Notes under the pieces: model-generated
What the model saw: the letters and a program-made list of their open reading frames with translations, nothing else
What the model was told of the DNA's origin: nothing
Databases searched by the model: none
In this document: one piece after another, positions 46,806 to 58,320 of the stretch
Layout: every line of letters begins with the position of its first letter
Position numbering within the stretch: the stretch's first letter is position 1
Made by a program: the position numbers and the translations under genes
NCBI GenBank assembly: GCA_949126835.1
Contig: OX421492.1
Coordinates: forward strand, 44,158,498 to 44,222,497
Source of the DNA: Anisus vortex
Lineage: Eukaryota; Mollusca; Gastropoda; Planorbidae
Length of the DNA: 64,000 nt
Direction of reading: 5' to 3'

Positions 46806-47143
46806 ATGGCTTTATACAATGTGCTCATCAACCACTGTAGTGACTTTATACAATAGTTTCATTGTATTCAATTTCTATGATTTCATCTTTTTTTTTTTAT
46901 AAACACAATATAATGCTTTCCTCATTCTATTGTATTGTCTGTCTTTTATCAACTATTCTATTGACTTGACATAATGTTCTCATCATTAAATTGTATTGAA
47001 TTTATACAATGTTCTCATCAACCAATGTATTGACATTTGACCTAAAAAATGTTTGTGAGACAAATTTGTGTGTGCCGGTTATATATATATTTATATATTT
47101 TATTACAACAAATATTACATATTATTTAGTGGCATGTGTTTGA

Positions 47144-47149
47144 AATAAA
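47144..47149 (+). terminator. SPAG1 polyadenylation signal AATAAA
   Basis: AATAAA lies in tgaaataaaaaac, 339 bp after the SPAG1 stop codon. The intervening 3' UTR has a loose three-copy repeat (ttatacaatg...tcatcaacca). It is the first canonical signal I find after the stop. Confidence 0.65.
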
Positions 47150-47220
47150 AAACAAACCAATAATAGTGGAAGTGTTCTTTTGTTGACCTACAAAAGTAGT
47201 TTGCCAGATAGTTCCAATGC

Positions 47221-48222
47221 CAATATTTCTGACTGAAAATAATAGAGAAACGAATGACTACAATATTTCTGACTGAAAATAATGGAGAAACGAATGACTA
47301 CAATATTTCTTACTGAAAATAATGGAGAAACGAATGACTACAATATTTCTGACTGAAAATAATGGAGAAACGAATGACTACAATATTTCTGACTGAAAAT
47401 AATGGAGAAACGAATGACTATAATATTTCTGACTGAAAATAATGGAGAAACGAATGACTACAATATTTCTGACTGAAAATAATGGAGAAACGAATGACTA
47501 CAATATTTCTGACTGAAAATAATGGAGAAACGAATGACTACAATATTTCTGACTGAAAATAATAGAGAAACGAATGACTACAATATTTCTGACTGAAAAT
47601 AATGGAGAAACGAATGACTACAATATTTCTGACTGAAAATAATGGAGAAACGAATGACTACAATATTTCTGACTGAAAATAATGGAGAAACGAATGACTA
47701 CAATATTTCTGACTGAAAATAAGGGAGAAACGAATGACTACAATATTTCTGACTGAAAATAATGGAGAAACGAATGACTACAATATTTCTGACTGAAAAT
47801 ATTGGAGAAACGAATGACTACAATATTTCTGACTGAAAATAATGGAGAAACGAATGACTACAATATTTCTGACTGAAAATAATGGAGAAACGAATGACTA
47901 CAATATTTCTGACTGAAAATAATGGAGAAACGAATGACTACAATTTTTCTGACTGAAAATAATGGAGAAACGAATGACTACAATATTTCTGACTGAAAAT
48001 AATGGAGAAACGAATGACTACAATTTTTCTGACTGAAAATAATGGAGAAACGAATGACTACAATTTTTCTGACTGAAAATAATGGAGAAACGAATGACTA
48101 CAATTTTTCTGACTGAAAATAATGGAGAAACGAATGACTACAATATTTCTGACTGAAAATAATGGAGAAACGAATGACTACAATATTTCTGACTGAAAAT
48201 AATGGAGAAACGAATGACTACA
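47221..48222. repeat. 40-bp minisatellite, 25 copies, almost invariant
   Basis: Unit caatatttctgactgaaaat followed by aatggagaaacgaatgacta, exactly 40 bp with no length variation over 25 copies; fewer than a dozen point changes (aatag, aaggg, attgg, tttttct). It starts 72 bp past the SPAG1 polyadenylation signal and lies between two convergent genes. Confidence 0.97.
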
Positions 48223-49096
48223 CTATTTTGGTTAAAAGAAAATAAAAGAAAAACCTGTCAGGACCAAACAACACAATTTGAAAGTATTTTTTTTTAAATG
48301 ACATCCTGAATATTTTTAATGACCTCCTTAATTTACATAATTATTAGTAATAGTATTTAATACTATAGGTTGATTAAAAAAATAAAACATTAACGAATTA
48401 AGCAATATAGTTCAGAGATAGGCCTAAATTTGTTTTGGAGGAGGTTTCATGTATTTAAATTTTGTCCCAAAAACCGTTTAATGGCCTATGAGTCTTCAGA
48501 AGACCTCAATAAACTGGCGGTAATTCTTTAGATCTTTATATTGATAATCACTGTCTCAATAGATTGTATTCACCTTAATGAACATTTGAGTTCACATTTT
48601 CCATTCCCTCCCTCATCCACTACCAACCAGCTTTTTATGAGTACCAATTGTTCATTCAAGCACTTACTTTTTTTTTTTTTTATGAAATAGTTTGTAAAAT
48701 AAAGCAAAGATTACAACTGATTAGAATAAATTATTTTAATACATCGTTCCCATGTAAGTTTGGTTAAAAGATACAAAATAGAATGCAATGAAGAGAAGAA
48801 AATAATCTTCACAGTACACCGAACAACAGCAAACAGGACTGTCTTTTTATTTCCTGGTCATTTTCTATTGGTCCTTGAAAACCTAGTTTGATCTTCCAAT
48901 CATCTTCTGACTATCACCATGATTGTCATCGACCTGGCAGACGTGACCTCAGAATGGAATGTGTTCGTGCTAACTTCAACCGATAGTTTTGTCATTCAAC
49001 TTTTAAAAAACTGTCTTGGAAAAGCCGATAAAAAAATATTCCGAAATTTCAACATCTCTTTTAAAGAACAAGCAAGTAAATAGAAAATAATTTTGT
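48223..49096. other. 3' flank of the receptor gene, no further gene
   Basis: AT-rich. It holds a possible minus-strand polyadenylation signal (AATAAA on the minus strand at 48851-48846), about 245 bp beyond the receptor stop codon. Nothing else recognised. Confidence 0.45.
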
Positions 49097-50602
49097 TCAC
49101 GTAAATCTATTTCCAGATTTTATTTTTCTTAGAAATAATTTATTAAAAGCACATCGAAAACTTGGGTTAAAAATGGTGTAAATAATTGGGTTAATGAGAC
49201 TATTGAAATAACCCAACCATAAAGACAAACTGAGTACATAGGAAGGGATGTAACAAAGACTACCACATAATGGGCTTAGTACAGCTAAGATAAAGAACGG
49301 TAACCAACAAAGGACGAAAGCCCCAGTAATAATCCCCAACACTCTAGCAGCTTTTCTCTCTCTTCTCATCTCCATCTTCTCTCTCCTGTATCTCTCCTTA
49401 TCACCTCTTGTTAAACGTTTACTGACATTATTATTGGAGAGTACAGTTGAACGAGTCACTCCGAGATTGACTGTATTGGCTGGTACTGTCAATGTACTGT
49501 GAACAACTCTAGTGAGGTTAGCTTCGTATGTTGACAGGCTCTGTACCGGTTCCGGTTCATCTAGAGGGGACTCCATGTCCACTCGTGTAATGTCATTAGC
49601 ATTGGTGCTTACACCATCCTGACTGACGTCACTACCGGAGGAATTTCTCGTGGTAGTTAACCTTCGAGATGTTTCCATGGTTACAACTGGTAACGCAACG
49701 TGGTACTTGTTAGTACGTCCAACAAATCTTTTTTTCCTAATTCGATATCTGGCCGCTCGATAGATTTTAAAGTTAATAATAAGCATAAGAATTAGTGGGC
49801 CATAGAATGCTCCGAGAGTTGAGAATATGGTGTACCCATAATCTTGGGATATCAAACATTGGCCGGAATAATCTGGACCATCAGTATTGTGTCGCCAGCC
49901 AAATAGTGGAGGAATGGAGATACATATGGAGACCATCCATACCACAGCTACCATCAACAAAATTTGTTTGGCGCTTCTTCTACGAATATAATCGATATTA
50001 GAAACTGCCCAATATCGGTCGAAAGCTATGGCCACAAGATGGAGAATGGAGGCTGTACAGCACAGGACGTCCATAGAAACCCACATGTCACACAGAGCTG
50101 CCCCAAGAAACCACTTGACGCTGACCTCATTGATTAGACTGACCGGCATGACCAAAACAGCAACTAGTAAGTCAGTTGTTGCCAGTGATAGAATCAGATA
50201 ATTGGAGACTCCGTGAAGTGATCTTTCTATGAGTATAGCAGAAATAACAAATATATTTCCCAGTATAATTGCTAGGATCATTCCACCCAAGAGGATGCAA
50301 ATTAAAACCATAATGAGCTCATTATACTTTGGTATATGCCGCAGTTCCCGATGACTGGACATTGCCATATTTTCACTGTCATTAGCCAGGGTAGGGAATA
50401 CAAATAAAGATGTGTTAGCCAACAGATTGTTACTGTAGTTCACTACCGGAAGTCCTATGGAGGTGTTGACCATAAAACTGTTGGTGTTGGATAACACGCC
50501 ATCAAAAGTGTTAGCCATCGGCTTGCTGGTCAGATGTATTTGGTCATTAGATGAGTTGGCCCCTGTGGTCTTGGATTGGACGTCTGATAAGTTAAAAATC
50601 AT
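49097..50602 (-). CDS. 5-HT1-like serotonin receptor (class A biogenic-amine GPCR), intronless
   Basis: A plasma-membrane Gi/o-type amine receptor, most like molluscan 5-HT1 receptors (IDYIRRRSAK, SIPPLFGWR, GYTIFST, CWLPFFI). 501 residues in one exon. A 96-residue extracellular tail has N-x-S/T sites at 4, 16, 46, 55, 63 and 74. Seven membrane segments: about 97-122, 134-156, 168-192, 212-234, 256-281, 419-443, 453-475. Key residues: N116 (1.50), D144 (2.50), C171 and C249 (disulfide), D178 (3.32, amine counter-ion), DRY 195-197, S261/T262 (5.42/5.43), P269, CWLP 432-435 with F436/F437, Y465 (7.43), NPIIY 471-475. Intracellular loop 3 is long (about 282-415), as in Gi-coupled amine receptors; the C-tail is short. 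Start is the first ATG of the open frame. Octopamine or 5-HT7-type identity is less likely given the 5-HT1-type loops. It converges on SPAG1. Confidence 0.9.
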   Translation of the reverse strand: MIFNLSDVQSKTTGANSSNDQIHLTSKPMANTFDGVLSNTNSFMVNTSIGLPVVNYSNNLLANTSLFVFPTLANDSENMAMSSHRELRHIPKYNELIMVLICILLGGMILAIILGNIFVISAILIERSLHGVSNYLILSLATTDLLVAVLVMPVSLINEVSVKWFLGAALCDMWVSMDVLCCTASILHLVAIAFDRYWAVSNIDYIRRRSAKQILLMVAVVWMVSICISIPPLFGWRHNTDGPDYSGQCLISQDYGYTIFSTLGAFYGPLILMLIINFKIYRAARYRIRKKRFVGRTNKYHVALPVVTMETSRRLTTTRNSSGSDVSQDGVSTNANDITRVDMESPLDEPEPVQSLSTYEANLTRVVHSTLTVPANTVNLGVTRSTVLSNNNVSKRLTRGDKERYRREKMEMRRERKAARVLGIITGAFVLCWLPFFILAVLSPLCGSLCYIPSYVLSLSLWLGYFNSLINPIIYTIFNPSFRCAFNKLFLRKIKSGNRFT

Positions 50603-51945
50603 TTTAGTCCATACTATTCATGGAAAATGTACTGCTAGGATATAGTAGGCTACTTATGCCATCTAGCTTTGAGTCACACAACTTCATATGAATAATATTC
50701 CTAGTTACTTTTTACGGTTTTCATTAATAATACACAGTTTAAAAACTGACACATATTTTTTTACAGATTGCTAACATTTTGAACAGACGTCATGGTTTGA
50801 TTAAATAATTCGACACACGAGCAGACGATGAGAATCGTGTTTATTCAATAGCAGACGTCTATAGTTGATGTCGTATCATTTGAATCGTGAACTGAAACAG
50901 TGGCAGTTGACAAGTTCATTATGATGATGTAATAACTTGAACAAATATAATTGAATTATTTCCATTCTGTCAATAATAAAAGTAGTCCCTTGTAAGAGTT
51001 CTCAATTGCCCGGAGTATAGAAGCTCATCGTGTGTGTTTAAGTTGTCTACAATCGGACCATAAAGTCAAACTATGGACTTTGACAGATCTGAAAAAAAAA
51101 CACCATAATATAGAATTAGGCCAATAAAAAAAAAGAAAAATATTTTAAAATCGATTTGTTGGCACGAAGAATAGTGAATTACGTTTGTTTTAAAGATTAT
51201 TATTTCTACATTAAAGTTGATGATGTGAGTTTTTCATTTATAGGAAACATTATTAGACTTCCTAGAAATTGAAACTATTACGAAATTAATATATTTATAA
51301 ACACATATAAAAAAATGATAAACAATAAATATGCAAGAAAGAAAAAAGAGTACAGATTAAAGGTAATAAAAGATAATATTACCAACAAACGTACAATCAT
51401 TGAATACAAATCTAAGAAACATAATTGTAATACATAAACAAAGAATAAAACATAACATCGAAGTACTCTATCAAAATACCATGAAAGTTCCAGACTGTAG
51501 AGACATCCAACTACTTTCATTGATCTATAGATTGAAGAACACTACTAGTCTCTGGTCATCCTCTCCAACCACCCGTACATATATCCACTATGCCCAATTT
51601 TCAAGCTTTTAAGAGATGAAACCAGAAAAAAAATTCCTAGAGCTGAAACTATTTTAATGAATTACACTTCACTATAATTGCTCCATGGTAGCAACCAGTG
51701 GTGGACCCTTTCAATAAATGAGATTTTCATGAACATTTTCCAGACAGATGTTTTTTTTAAAATCGTGTTCGTTTTCAGTAGAGAAATCTGATAGAAACGT
51801 CCCCTTAGCAGCGTTATTAGTAGAAGAACATTTAGTATAATTGAACATTGAACCCATTAACTAAAGAAAACATTTATCACTAGAATAAATTCAGAAAAGA
51901 GCTGCATTCAGTACTAGTAAATATTAAAAACTGACAAGTGTAACA
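50603..51945. other. 5' flank of the receptor gene, no gene seen
   Basis: AT-rich, no repeats of note, no coding similarity. The receptor promoter and any untranslated exon should lie here but I cannot place them. Short open frames at 51278-51520 and 51400-51612 overlap on opposite strands and have no recognisable features. Confidence 0.4.
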
Positions 51946-51949
51946 CCAA

Positions 51950-52575
51950 TAGTCAAATCACTAAACCTAGAAACTGACAAGTGTAACACCAATAGTCAAA
52001 TCACTAAACCTAGAAACTGACAAGTGTAACACTAATAGTCAAATCACTAAACCTAGAAACTGACAAGTGTAACACTAATAGTCAAATCACTAAACCTAGA
52101 AACTGACAAGTGTAACACTAATAGTCAAATCACTAAACCTAGAAACTGACAAGTGTAACACTAATAGTCAAATCACTAAACCTAGAAACTGACAAGTGTA
52201 ACACTAATAGTCAAATCACTAAACCTAGAAACTGACAAGTGTAACACTAATAGTCAAATCACTAAACCTAGAAACTGACAAGTGTAACACTAATAGTCAA
52301 ATCACTAAACCTAGAAACTGACAAGTGTAACACTAATAGTCAAATCACTAAACCTAGAAACTGACAAGTGTAACACTAATAGTCAAATCACTAAACCTAG
52401 AAACTGACAAGTGTAACACTAATAGTCAAATCACTAAACCTAGAAACTGACAAGTGTAACACTAATAGTCAAATCACTAAACCTAGAAACTGACAAGTGT
52501 AACACTAATAGTCAAATCACTAAACCTAGAAACTGACAAGTGTAACACCAATAGTCAAATCACTAAACCTAGAAA
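51950..52575. repeat. 43-bp minisatellite, about 14 copies
   Basis: Unit aaacctagaaactgacaagt gtaacactaatagtcaaatc act; the first two and the last copies share acaccaat while the middle ones have acactaat. Very uniform. Confidence 0.96.
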
Positions 52576-53167
52576 CACTAGAAAGAAAAGAGCAAATAAA
52601 AGTGTAATAATACATAAAAACTTAAATTCTAATTTCGGAAATAAAAAACTTCAGCAATATTTTACGATACTCTGATAGGCATATATATAAAAAACACTTC
52701 ATCAATCTATTTTGATACTCAGATAGGTATATAGATAAAAACACAAATGATAAATGAAACAGAAAACACATAACAATTTAACTGTTGTTCAATTAATAGA
52801 GTTTTCCAATTATTCTGTCTTGTCGTGCTGATGCTTTAGCTCTTTAACTCTGTTGAATAACACTAAGCTAATTACTTTATCTTCAGTAACACACATTATA
52901 CCAGATTCTTGGATCTATCGGTAGTCTAATAATTGAGAGGATAATAGACTACATATCGTTGTTTCAGTAATATTGTTCTTCTATTCACAGTCATTCTAGT
53001 GGACCCTCGAGAGAAAAAAAATATGCCGGTACGAGATCTTTTCTGCCCCCCCCCCTCCCACGCCCCACTTTTTTAATACATTTTCTTCGAGAGAATCATG
53101 TCGGATGCACTAGAGGATCACGAAGAGACATAAATGGCAGAAGGATCACCAACCTTTGATTTGCAGT

Positions 53168-53572
53168 TAATCTAGATGGACTCGCCCGGAGCGAGAAAGA
53201 ATTAGCTAATCTAGATGGACTCGCCCGGAGCGAGAAAGAATTAGCTAATCTAGATGGACTCGCCCGTAGCGAGAAAGAATTAGCTAATCTAGATGGACTC
53301 GCCCGTAGCGAGAAAGAATTAGCTAATCTAGATGGACTCGCCCGTAGCGAGAAAGAATTAGCTAATCTAGATGGACTCGCCCGTAGCGAGAAAGAATTAG
53401 CTAATCTAGATGGACTCGCCCGTAGCGAGAAAGAATTAGCTAATCTAGATGGACTCGCCCGTAGCGAGAAAGAATTAGCTAATCTAGATGGACTCGCCCG
53501 TAGCGAGAAAGAATTAGCTAATCTAGATGGACTCGCCCGTAGCGAGAAAGAATTAGCTAATCTAGTGGAACG
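53168..53572. repeat. 39-bp repeat derived from RT coding sequence, about 10 copies
   Basis: Plus-strand unit encodes NLDGLARSEKELA (13 codons, taatctagatggactcgccc and so on). The first two copies carry cggagcg, the remaining eight cgtagcg. The minus-strand 186-residue open frame through it is spurious. Confidence 0.95.
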
Positions 53573-53670
53573 ACTGTACAAAACTTCCTCATCAAATGGT
53601 ATGACAATCAGTGCCAAAAAAGAATGAATAACTAGTAACACCAGCGGCATCACCATGCAAGATTGATGGG

Positions 53671-54024
53671 TTTGAAACAGTACGAACCTTCAAATACCTA
53701 GGAGCTATTGTAGCCCCACCCCATTTACCTTTGAAACAGTACGAACCTTCAAATACCTAGGAGCTATTGTAGCCCCACCCCATTTACCTTTGAAACAGTA
53801 CGAACCTTCAAATACCTAGGAGCTATTGTAGCCCCACCCCATTTACCTTTGAAACAGTACGAACCTTCAAATACCTAGGAGCTATTGTAGCCCCACCCCA
53901 TTTACCTTTGAAACAGTACGAACCTTCAAATACCTAGGAGCTATTGTAGCCCCACCCCATTTACCTTTGAAACAGTACGAACCTTCAAATACCTAGGAGC
54001 TATTGTAGCCCCACCCCATTTACC
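53671..54024. repeat. 59-bp repeat derived from RT coding sequence, 6 copies
   Basis: Copies begin tttgaaacagtacgaacctt at 53671, 53730, 53789, 53848, 53907 and 53966, spaced exactly 59 bp and practically identical. Each encodes FETVRTFKYLGAIV followed by a C-rich non-RT tail. At the right it runs into a pyrimidine-rich tract (54025-54200). Confidence 0.96.
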
Positions 54025-54857
54025 TTCCAACCCTTCCCCCCCCCCCCCAGACCCTTCCCCTCGAACCCTTCCTCTCACACCCGGAACCCTCCCCATGAGC
54101 CACGGATCCCTTCATCCCGAACCCTTCCCTCCCGGCACCTTTCCCTCCCACAGACCCTGACCTTCACCCCATCTCTTTACCATCTTTCCGGTCACATATA
54201 CTGCACCAGTAATTACCACGTCTCGGTAGAACCTCATTGACTATGTTACATACTTCAGCAGTACTAACCATGTTTCGGTAGGCCCTCATTGACTATGGTA
54301 TCGACACTGCGCTAAGATACCTACTCTAGATCATAAGCAAGTGGTTAAAAAGACAAAGTAATTATTTTATAGTTTTTTTAATTCTAAAATAATATTGACT
54401 GGTTCTTTCTAAAACAATTCTAATAATCTCCGTTCTATAATTCCTCCAAACAGTTTCAAATAGACCCATAAACTGGAAGCAAATAATTACATGGAAGAAA
54501 AAAAACAGACTATTTTTGGCACTTATTTTTGGAATATTCTTCCTTGTCTTGAAGTAACAGGATTTGTGGAAGTAAAAATAGTAGGCCTAAAGGGCTATAA
54601 TCGGGCTATTTTGTATTAGTTCTTAGTCGTGAAATTGTTAAGGAAAGGTCTTCGTACAGATTCAACAATATGAGGAAAAGTTCGTTATTAACAGAATGAA
54701 GAATTTATAGAAATTTAGAATGTAACTCGTTGACAATAATTTAGATTCAGTTGTCTTTGAACAATTATAGTGAAATGCACATTGACCATTGTGAGATAAC
54801 AGAATCATTACAAAATGTAGCAAGAAATAATTCTGCTATAAAAAGGCTACAGTGTCA
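54025..54857. other. C-rich tract then AT-rich intergenic DNA
   Basis: 54025-54180 is a degenerate ccttccc / aacccttcc tract with a C10 run. The rest is unstructured and I see no gene. Confidence 0.5.
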
Positions 54858-54931
54858 TCCCCTCAGTTGTATAGTGGTAACTTTCCCTGCCTGTCAAGCG
54901 GGAAACCGGTGTTCGATTCCCCACCGGGGAG
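54858..54931 (+). tRNA. tRNA-Asp(GTC)-like sequence, possibly a pseudogene
   Basis: 74 nt with D-arm tatagtggtaac, an intact anticodon arm (cctgc-CTGTCAA-gcggg, anticodon GTC), T-loop ttcgatt, and a following T10 run suited to RNA polymerase III termination. The acceptor stem pairs at only 5 of 7 positions and the T-stem at about 3 of 5. It may be a decayed tRNA-Asp gene or a SINE head. No CCA is encoded, as expected in eukaryotes. Confidence 0.55.
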
Positions 54932-54959
54932 ATTTTTTTTTTCAATATTGTTTTTCACC

Positions 54960-56128
54960 GTAAAATAGGCCTACATGTTAAATAAGCTTACTATTCTTAC
55001 GAAAGTCATGCACGTTTATATTGTTATCCATTTAGGCTACACAGTGTGCAACTTAACAATAAAAACCAGCAAAAATTACTACGGTTCTCATGGTATACTT
55101 TTTTTTGCATTTACAAAAGTAAATATATCGTGACCAATTACCTATAAAATAAAGGTCTATACAAAGATGCCTTCAGAGACGTGGAGGAGCTAAGATCTAA
55201 GTGTAGTATTTGTACTTTGACCGGATGCGATACCGTTACCTCACGGTTAATTATTATAACATGCGACATCCGAACCAAGCTTACCACCTCGTACAAAGAC
55301 GCAGAAACCAGTGGCCACTACAGGCCGAACGCTTGTAGAGACAGGCAACACCTACCTCCCGGCGACGACACCATCAGTCCGAGCGAAACAGTCCGGATAG
55401 CGTCACCATCCTTGGCCATCCCGGGCCGTCCTCAAGTTTCCGAAAGACATGTGGCACCCCACAAAGACCACGGTTCCCCCCGGAGTTCAGGGACACCTGC
55501 ACCCACCCTCCGGAGCCCAGCAGCCGACTTCCAGAAGAGAGCGGTAACATTCCCAGCTGACCAGCAGCTACCAGTAGAGCCCCCCACCAAAAGCCACCCG
55601 GGCTGCACAAGCTTTTCACTGAAAAGTCAAGCTGACTCGAAAACACCGGAAAGTCCGCATTTTCTCCGACATTTGACAAATCTTAAATAGGCAATTTTGG
55701 TGAAAATGCTCGTCCTATATATTCCCGTAAACAATCGTATAATTATCTTTTCGGCATGTTTCAAGTGCATTGTTGTACTTCCGGTTTCATTTTGTTTTGC
55801 TTACAATGGCATTATCTTCGTGGCATTACGATTGAAAGCAGAGATTTACGCCTTGTTGCTGACTCAATTAACATTCACGGATGTTGAAAAATTCATTGCA
55901 CTTTCAACAGCAAGTTCAGGCCGACTACAAATAAACAAAGGCTATAAGTATTATTGTGATTCAATATCAAAAGTGAGTAGGCCTATGTATGCCAGAATTT
56001 ATAGCAGAAGGTACTACAGGTAGCCATTTTTTAAAATCCATTTTAGCGAATCGGATCGGAAATGATGTGTCATCCACAATTTAGGCATGCATAAATTTAA
56101 GACTCGTCAATTTACTTGCTTGAGCACT

Positions 56129-56177
<49 letters not shown>

Positions 56178-56500
56178 CCAGGCAAAATGGCGACTGTCAA
56201 AACAGCGACTGTCACTTGAGCGACTTCGAAATAGCGATTGTTTTAAAACACAACAACAACGTTAGAAATGAATTAAAAAAAACAAATTTAATTTGGATTA
56301 GCTACATATTACATACATGATTTAAAAAAGAAGCGTTAAAACAGAATACAAGATTTAAAAAGAAGATAGAAGATTTAAAACAGACTACATGGTTTAAAAA
56401 GAAGATTTAAAACAGAATACTGATTTAAAAAGAAGATTTAAAACATAATACATAATTTAAAAAAAAGATTTAGAACAGAATAGAAAAAGACCAAGGTTAG
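54960..56500. other. GC-rich patch with a 169-codon open frame of unknown status
   Basis: 55181-55690 (+) is open for 169 codons and markedly GC-richer than its flanks, Pro/Ser-rich in the second half (SPRSSGTPAPTLRSPAADF), with no domain I recognise; it could be an exon, a retroelement piece or chance. 56131-56172 is a (TA)n microsatellite. 56330-56480 has short imperfect repeats of agatttaaaacagaatac. Confidence 0.3.
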
Positions 56501-56511
56501 TCAAATCATGA

Positions 56512-57535
56512 CACGTTCATTTCTAAATTGTGAGCAAGGGCTCGAAGGAATTGCAGAAGATCATACTGATCTCTATGTTGCTGTACATCAGTGATTCTTG
56601 TGTCACGTATTTTTTTCATTCGCTGAGTAAGGTCTCTGCCTTGTAGCAGCTGGGTACGATTTGTCCGTTGAAGGGCTTCCTCCCGTCTTAGAGCTTCGAT
56701 ACATCTGAAGATGGAAGGATGATGAGTTTCAGCTGATCCCTGAAAAACATTGTGCCAACTTTCGAGCTGATTGTTAGTTCGTGGCAGTCCTTCATCTTGT
56801 CGGGCTTTCACTTTCCACATATCTACAGGAAATAATGGCCGTCTTCTGTCTCCGCCCCATGTAGTTATCTTCGAAGTAATTTACAAGAGTCATTACTTCT
56901 GGGGGGTAGTCTGCCACCAGTTCATCAAAGGCATCGCTCACTTCATCCACAGGTAGAAAGGCACGAGCAAGGAGCATTTTCAATGCCGTTCGAACATTTT
57001 CCTCTTGTACATATAACCGTTGTAGTCCGTTTTCCTGAATATTTCTCCAGAGCGATTGTCCCAAGTGAAAGTAACAGCCGTAGATATGCGTTTGAGGAAA
57101 TGCTTCAATGAGTGCAGCGCTAGAAGCCAGTTCATAGTCGATCTGTACACTTCTTGGAGCGAGTTCAGGTTTCAATGATTTGATTTCAGTCCACATTCGA
57201 TAGTATGTGACGTGTTGCTTATTAGGGAGCAAAACAAAAACGCAGGGAAGCACATTGTTCCATATCAAAGCATGCACAGTGTACACTTGATAGAATAGTT
57301 TTGGTCATACTTTGAATGTGCCATCACACATCCAGTGTTCGGGGTCGTGCAAGGTTTGAAGAAACTGACCTGTGCTGAAAATAAGCATCCGATTAACATC
57401 TCCACGCCCACTGTCATAGAGCAGGAATCTACGCTGGTCTGTTGTTTATCTCAGTTGCTCGGGTATCAACAGTTCTCCAACAGTAGCAGGAGCAGGAGGG
57501 GTTGTTATCTGTTGCTTTCCTTTTCCGACTGATGA
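56512..57535 (-). pseudogene. MULE (Mutator-like) transposase, disrupted
   Basis: Minus-strand translation gives, in order, LYDSGRGDVNRMLIFST, HDPEHWMCDGTFKV, a stop, YQVYTVHALIWNNVLPCVFV, VQIDYELASSAALIEAFP, the CxxH block GCYFHLGQSLWR, VNYFEDNYMG, a frameshift near 56860-56880, then PLFPVDMWKV and LPRTNNQLESWHNVF. The three catalytic acidic positions of the MULE DDE fold (D in CDGTFKV, D in IDYELA, E in NNQLESWH) are all still present. At least one stop and one frameshift break it. No terminal repeats were identified. Confidence 0.88.
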
Positions 57536-57639
57536 TCTGACGCATATTTGTGGAAGAACCAGCATAGGGTTGCCAGATACATGGGTACCAAAAGGAGGAC
57601 ACAGAGAGACAAAAAGGAGGACAAAGGAGGACACATGGG

Positions 57640-58320
57640 TACATGTTATTTAAATGATGTCAGGTTTAGTAAAACATCGATTGTTGTGTTATTTATATGA
57701 TGTCAGGTTTAGTAAAACATCGATTGTTGTGTTATTTATATGATGTCAGGTTTAGTAAGACATCGATTGTTGTGTTATTTACATGATGTCAGGTTTAGTA
57801 AAACATCGATTGTTGTGTTATTTATATGATGCCAGGTTTAGTAAAACATCGATTGTTGTATTATTTACATGGTGTCAGGTTTAGTAAAACATCGATTGTT
57901 GTATTATTTACATGATGCCAGGTTTAGTAAAACATCGATTGTTGTATTATTTAAATGATGCCAGGTTTAGTAAAACATCGATTGTTGTATAATTTACATG
58001 ATGCCAGGTTTAGTAAAACATCGATTGTTGTATTATTTACATGATGCCAGGTTTAGTAAAACATCGATTGTTGTATTATTTACATGATGCCAGGTTTAGT
58101 AAAACATCGATTGTTGTATTATTTACATGATGTCAGGTTTAGTAAAACATCGATTGTTGTAGGCTATTATTTACATGATGCCAGGTTTAGTAAAACATCG
58201 ATTGTTGTATTATTTACATGATGCCAGGTTTAGTACAACATCGATTGTTGTATTATTTACATGATATCAGGTTTAGTAAAACATCGATTGTTATGTCATT
58301 TACATGATGTCAGGTTTAGG
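57640..58320. repeat. 43-bp minisatellite, about 16 copies
   Basis: Unit tttagtaaaacatcgattgt tgtattatttacatgatgcc agg with gtc/gcc and tat/tac variants. It follows a ggaggacac-rich stretch (57590-57640), close to the upstream limit of the MULE sequence. Confidence 0.95.

Larger units (their letters stand above)
53095..54025 (+). pseudogene. LINE reverse transcriptase fossil with two internally amplified segments
   Basis: Broken-frame translation reads, in order, ALEDHEE, GRRITNL, FAVNLDGLARSEKELAN, NLVERLYKTSSSNGMTISAKKE, then FETVRTFKYLGAIV. This is the RT core of a non-LTR retrotransposon: the catalytic FADD box (here FAVN, both aspartates lost) followed by the thumb block (SFKYLG). Frameshifts and stops separate the pieces, so it is dead. 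Two parts of it became minisatellites (see 53168-53572 and 53671-54024). Confidence 0.85.

Noticed and set aside
47221..48222. CRISPR-like regular array
   Set aside because: Units are directly adjacent with no variable spacers; a eukaryotic minisatellite. The same holds for every array here.
53096..53656. 186-residue minus-strand open frame repeating SRLANSFSLRASP
   Set aside because: Antisense of a minisatellite derived from LINE reverse transcriptase; the plus strand has the meaningful homology.
55181..55690. 169-codon GC-rich open frame as a gene
   Set aside because: No recognised domain, no clear splice or promoter context; kept only as a low-confidence note.
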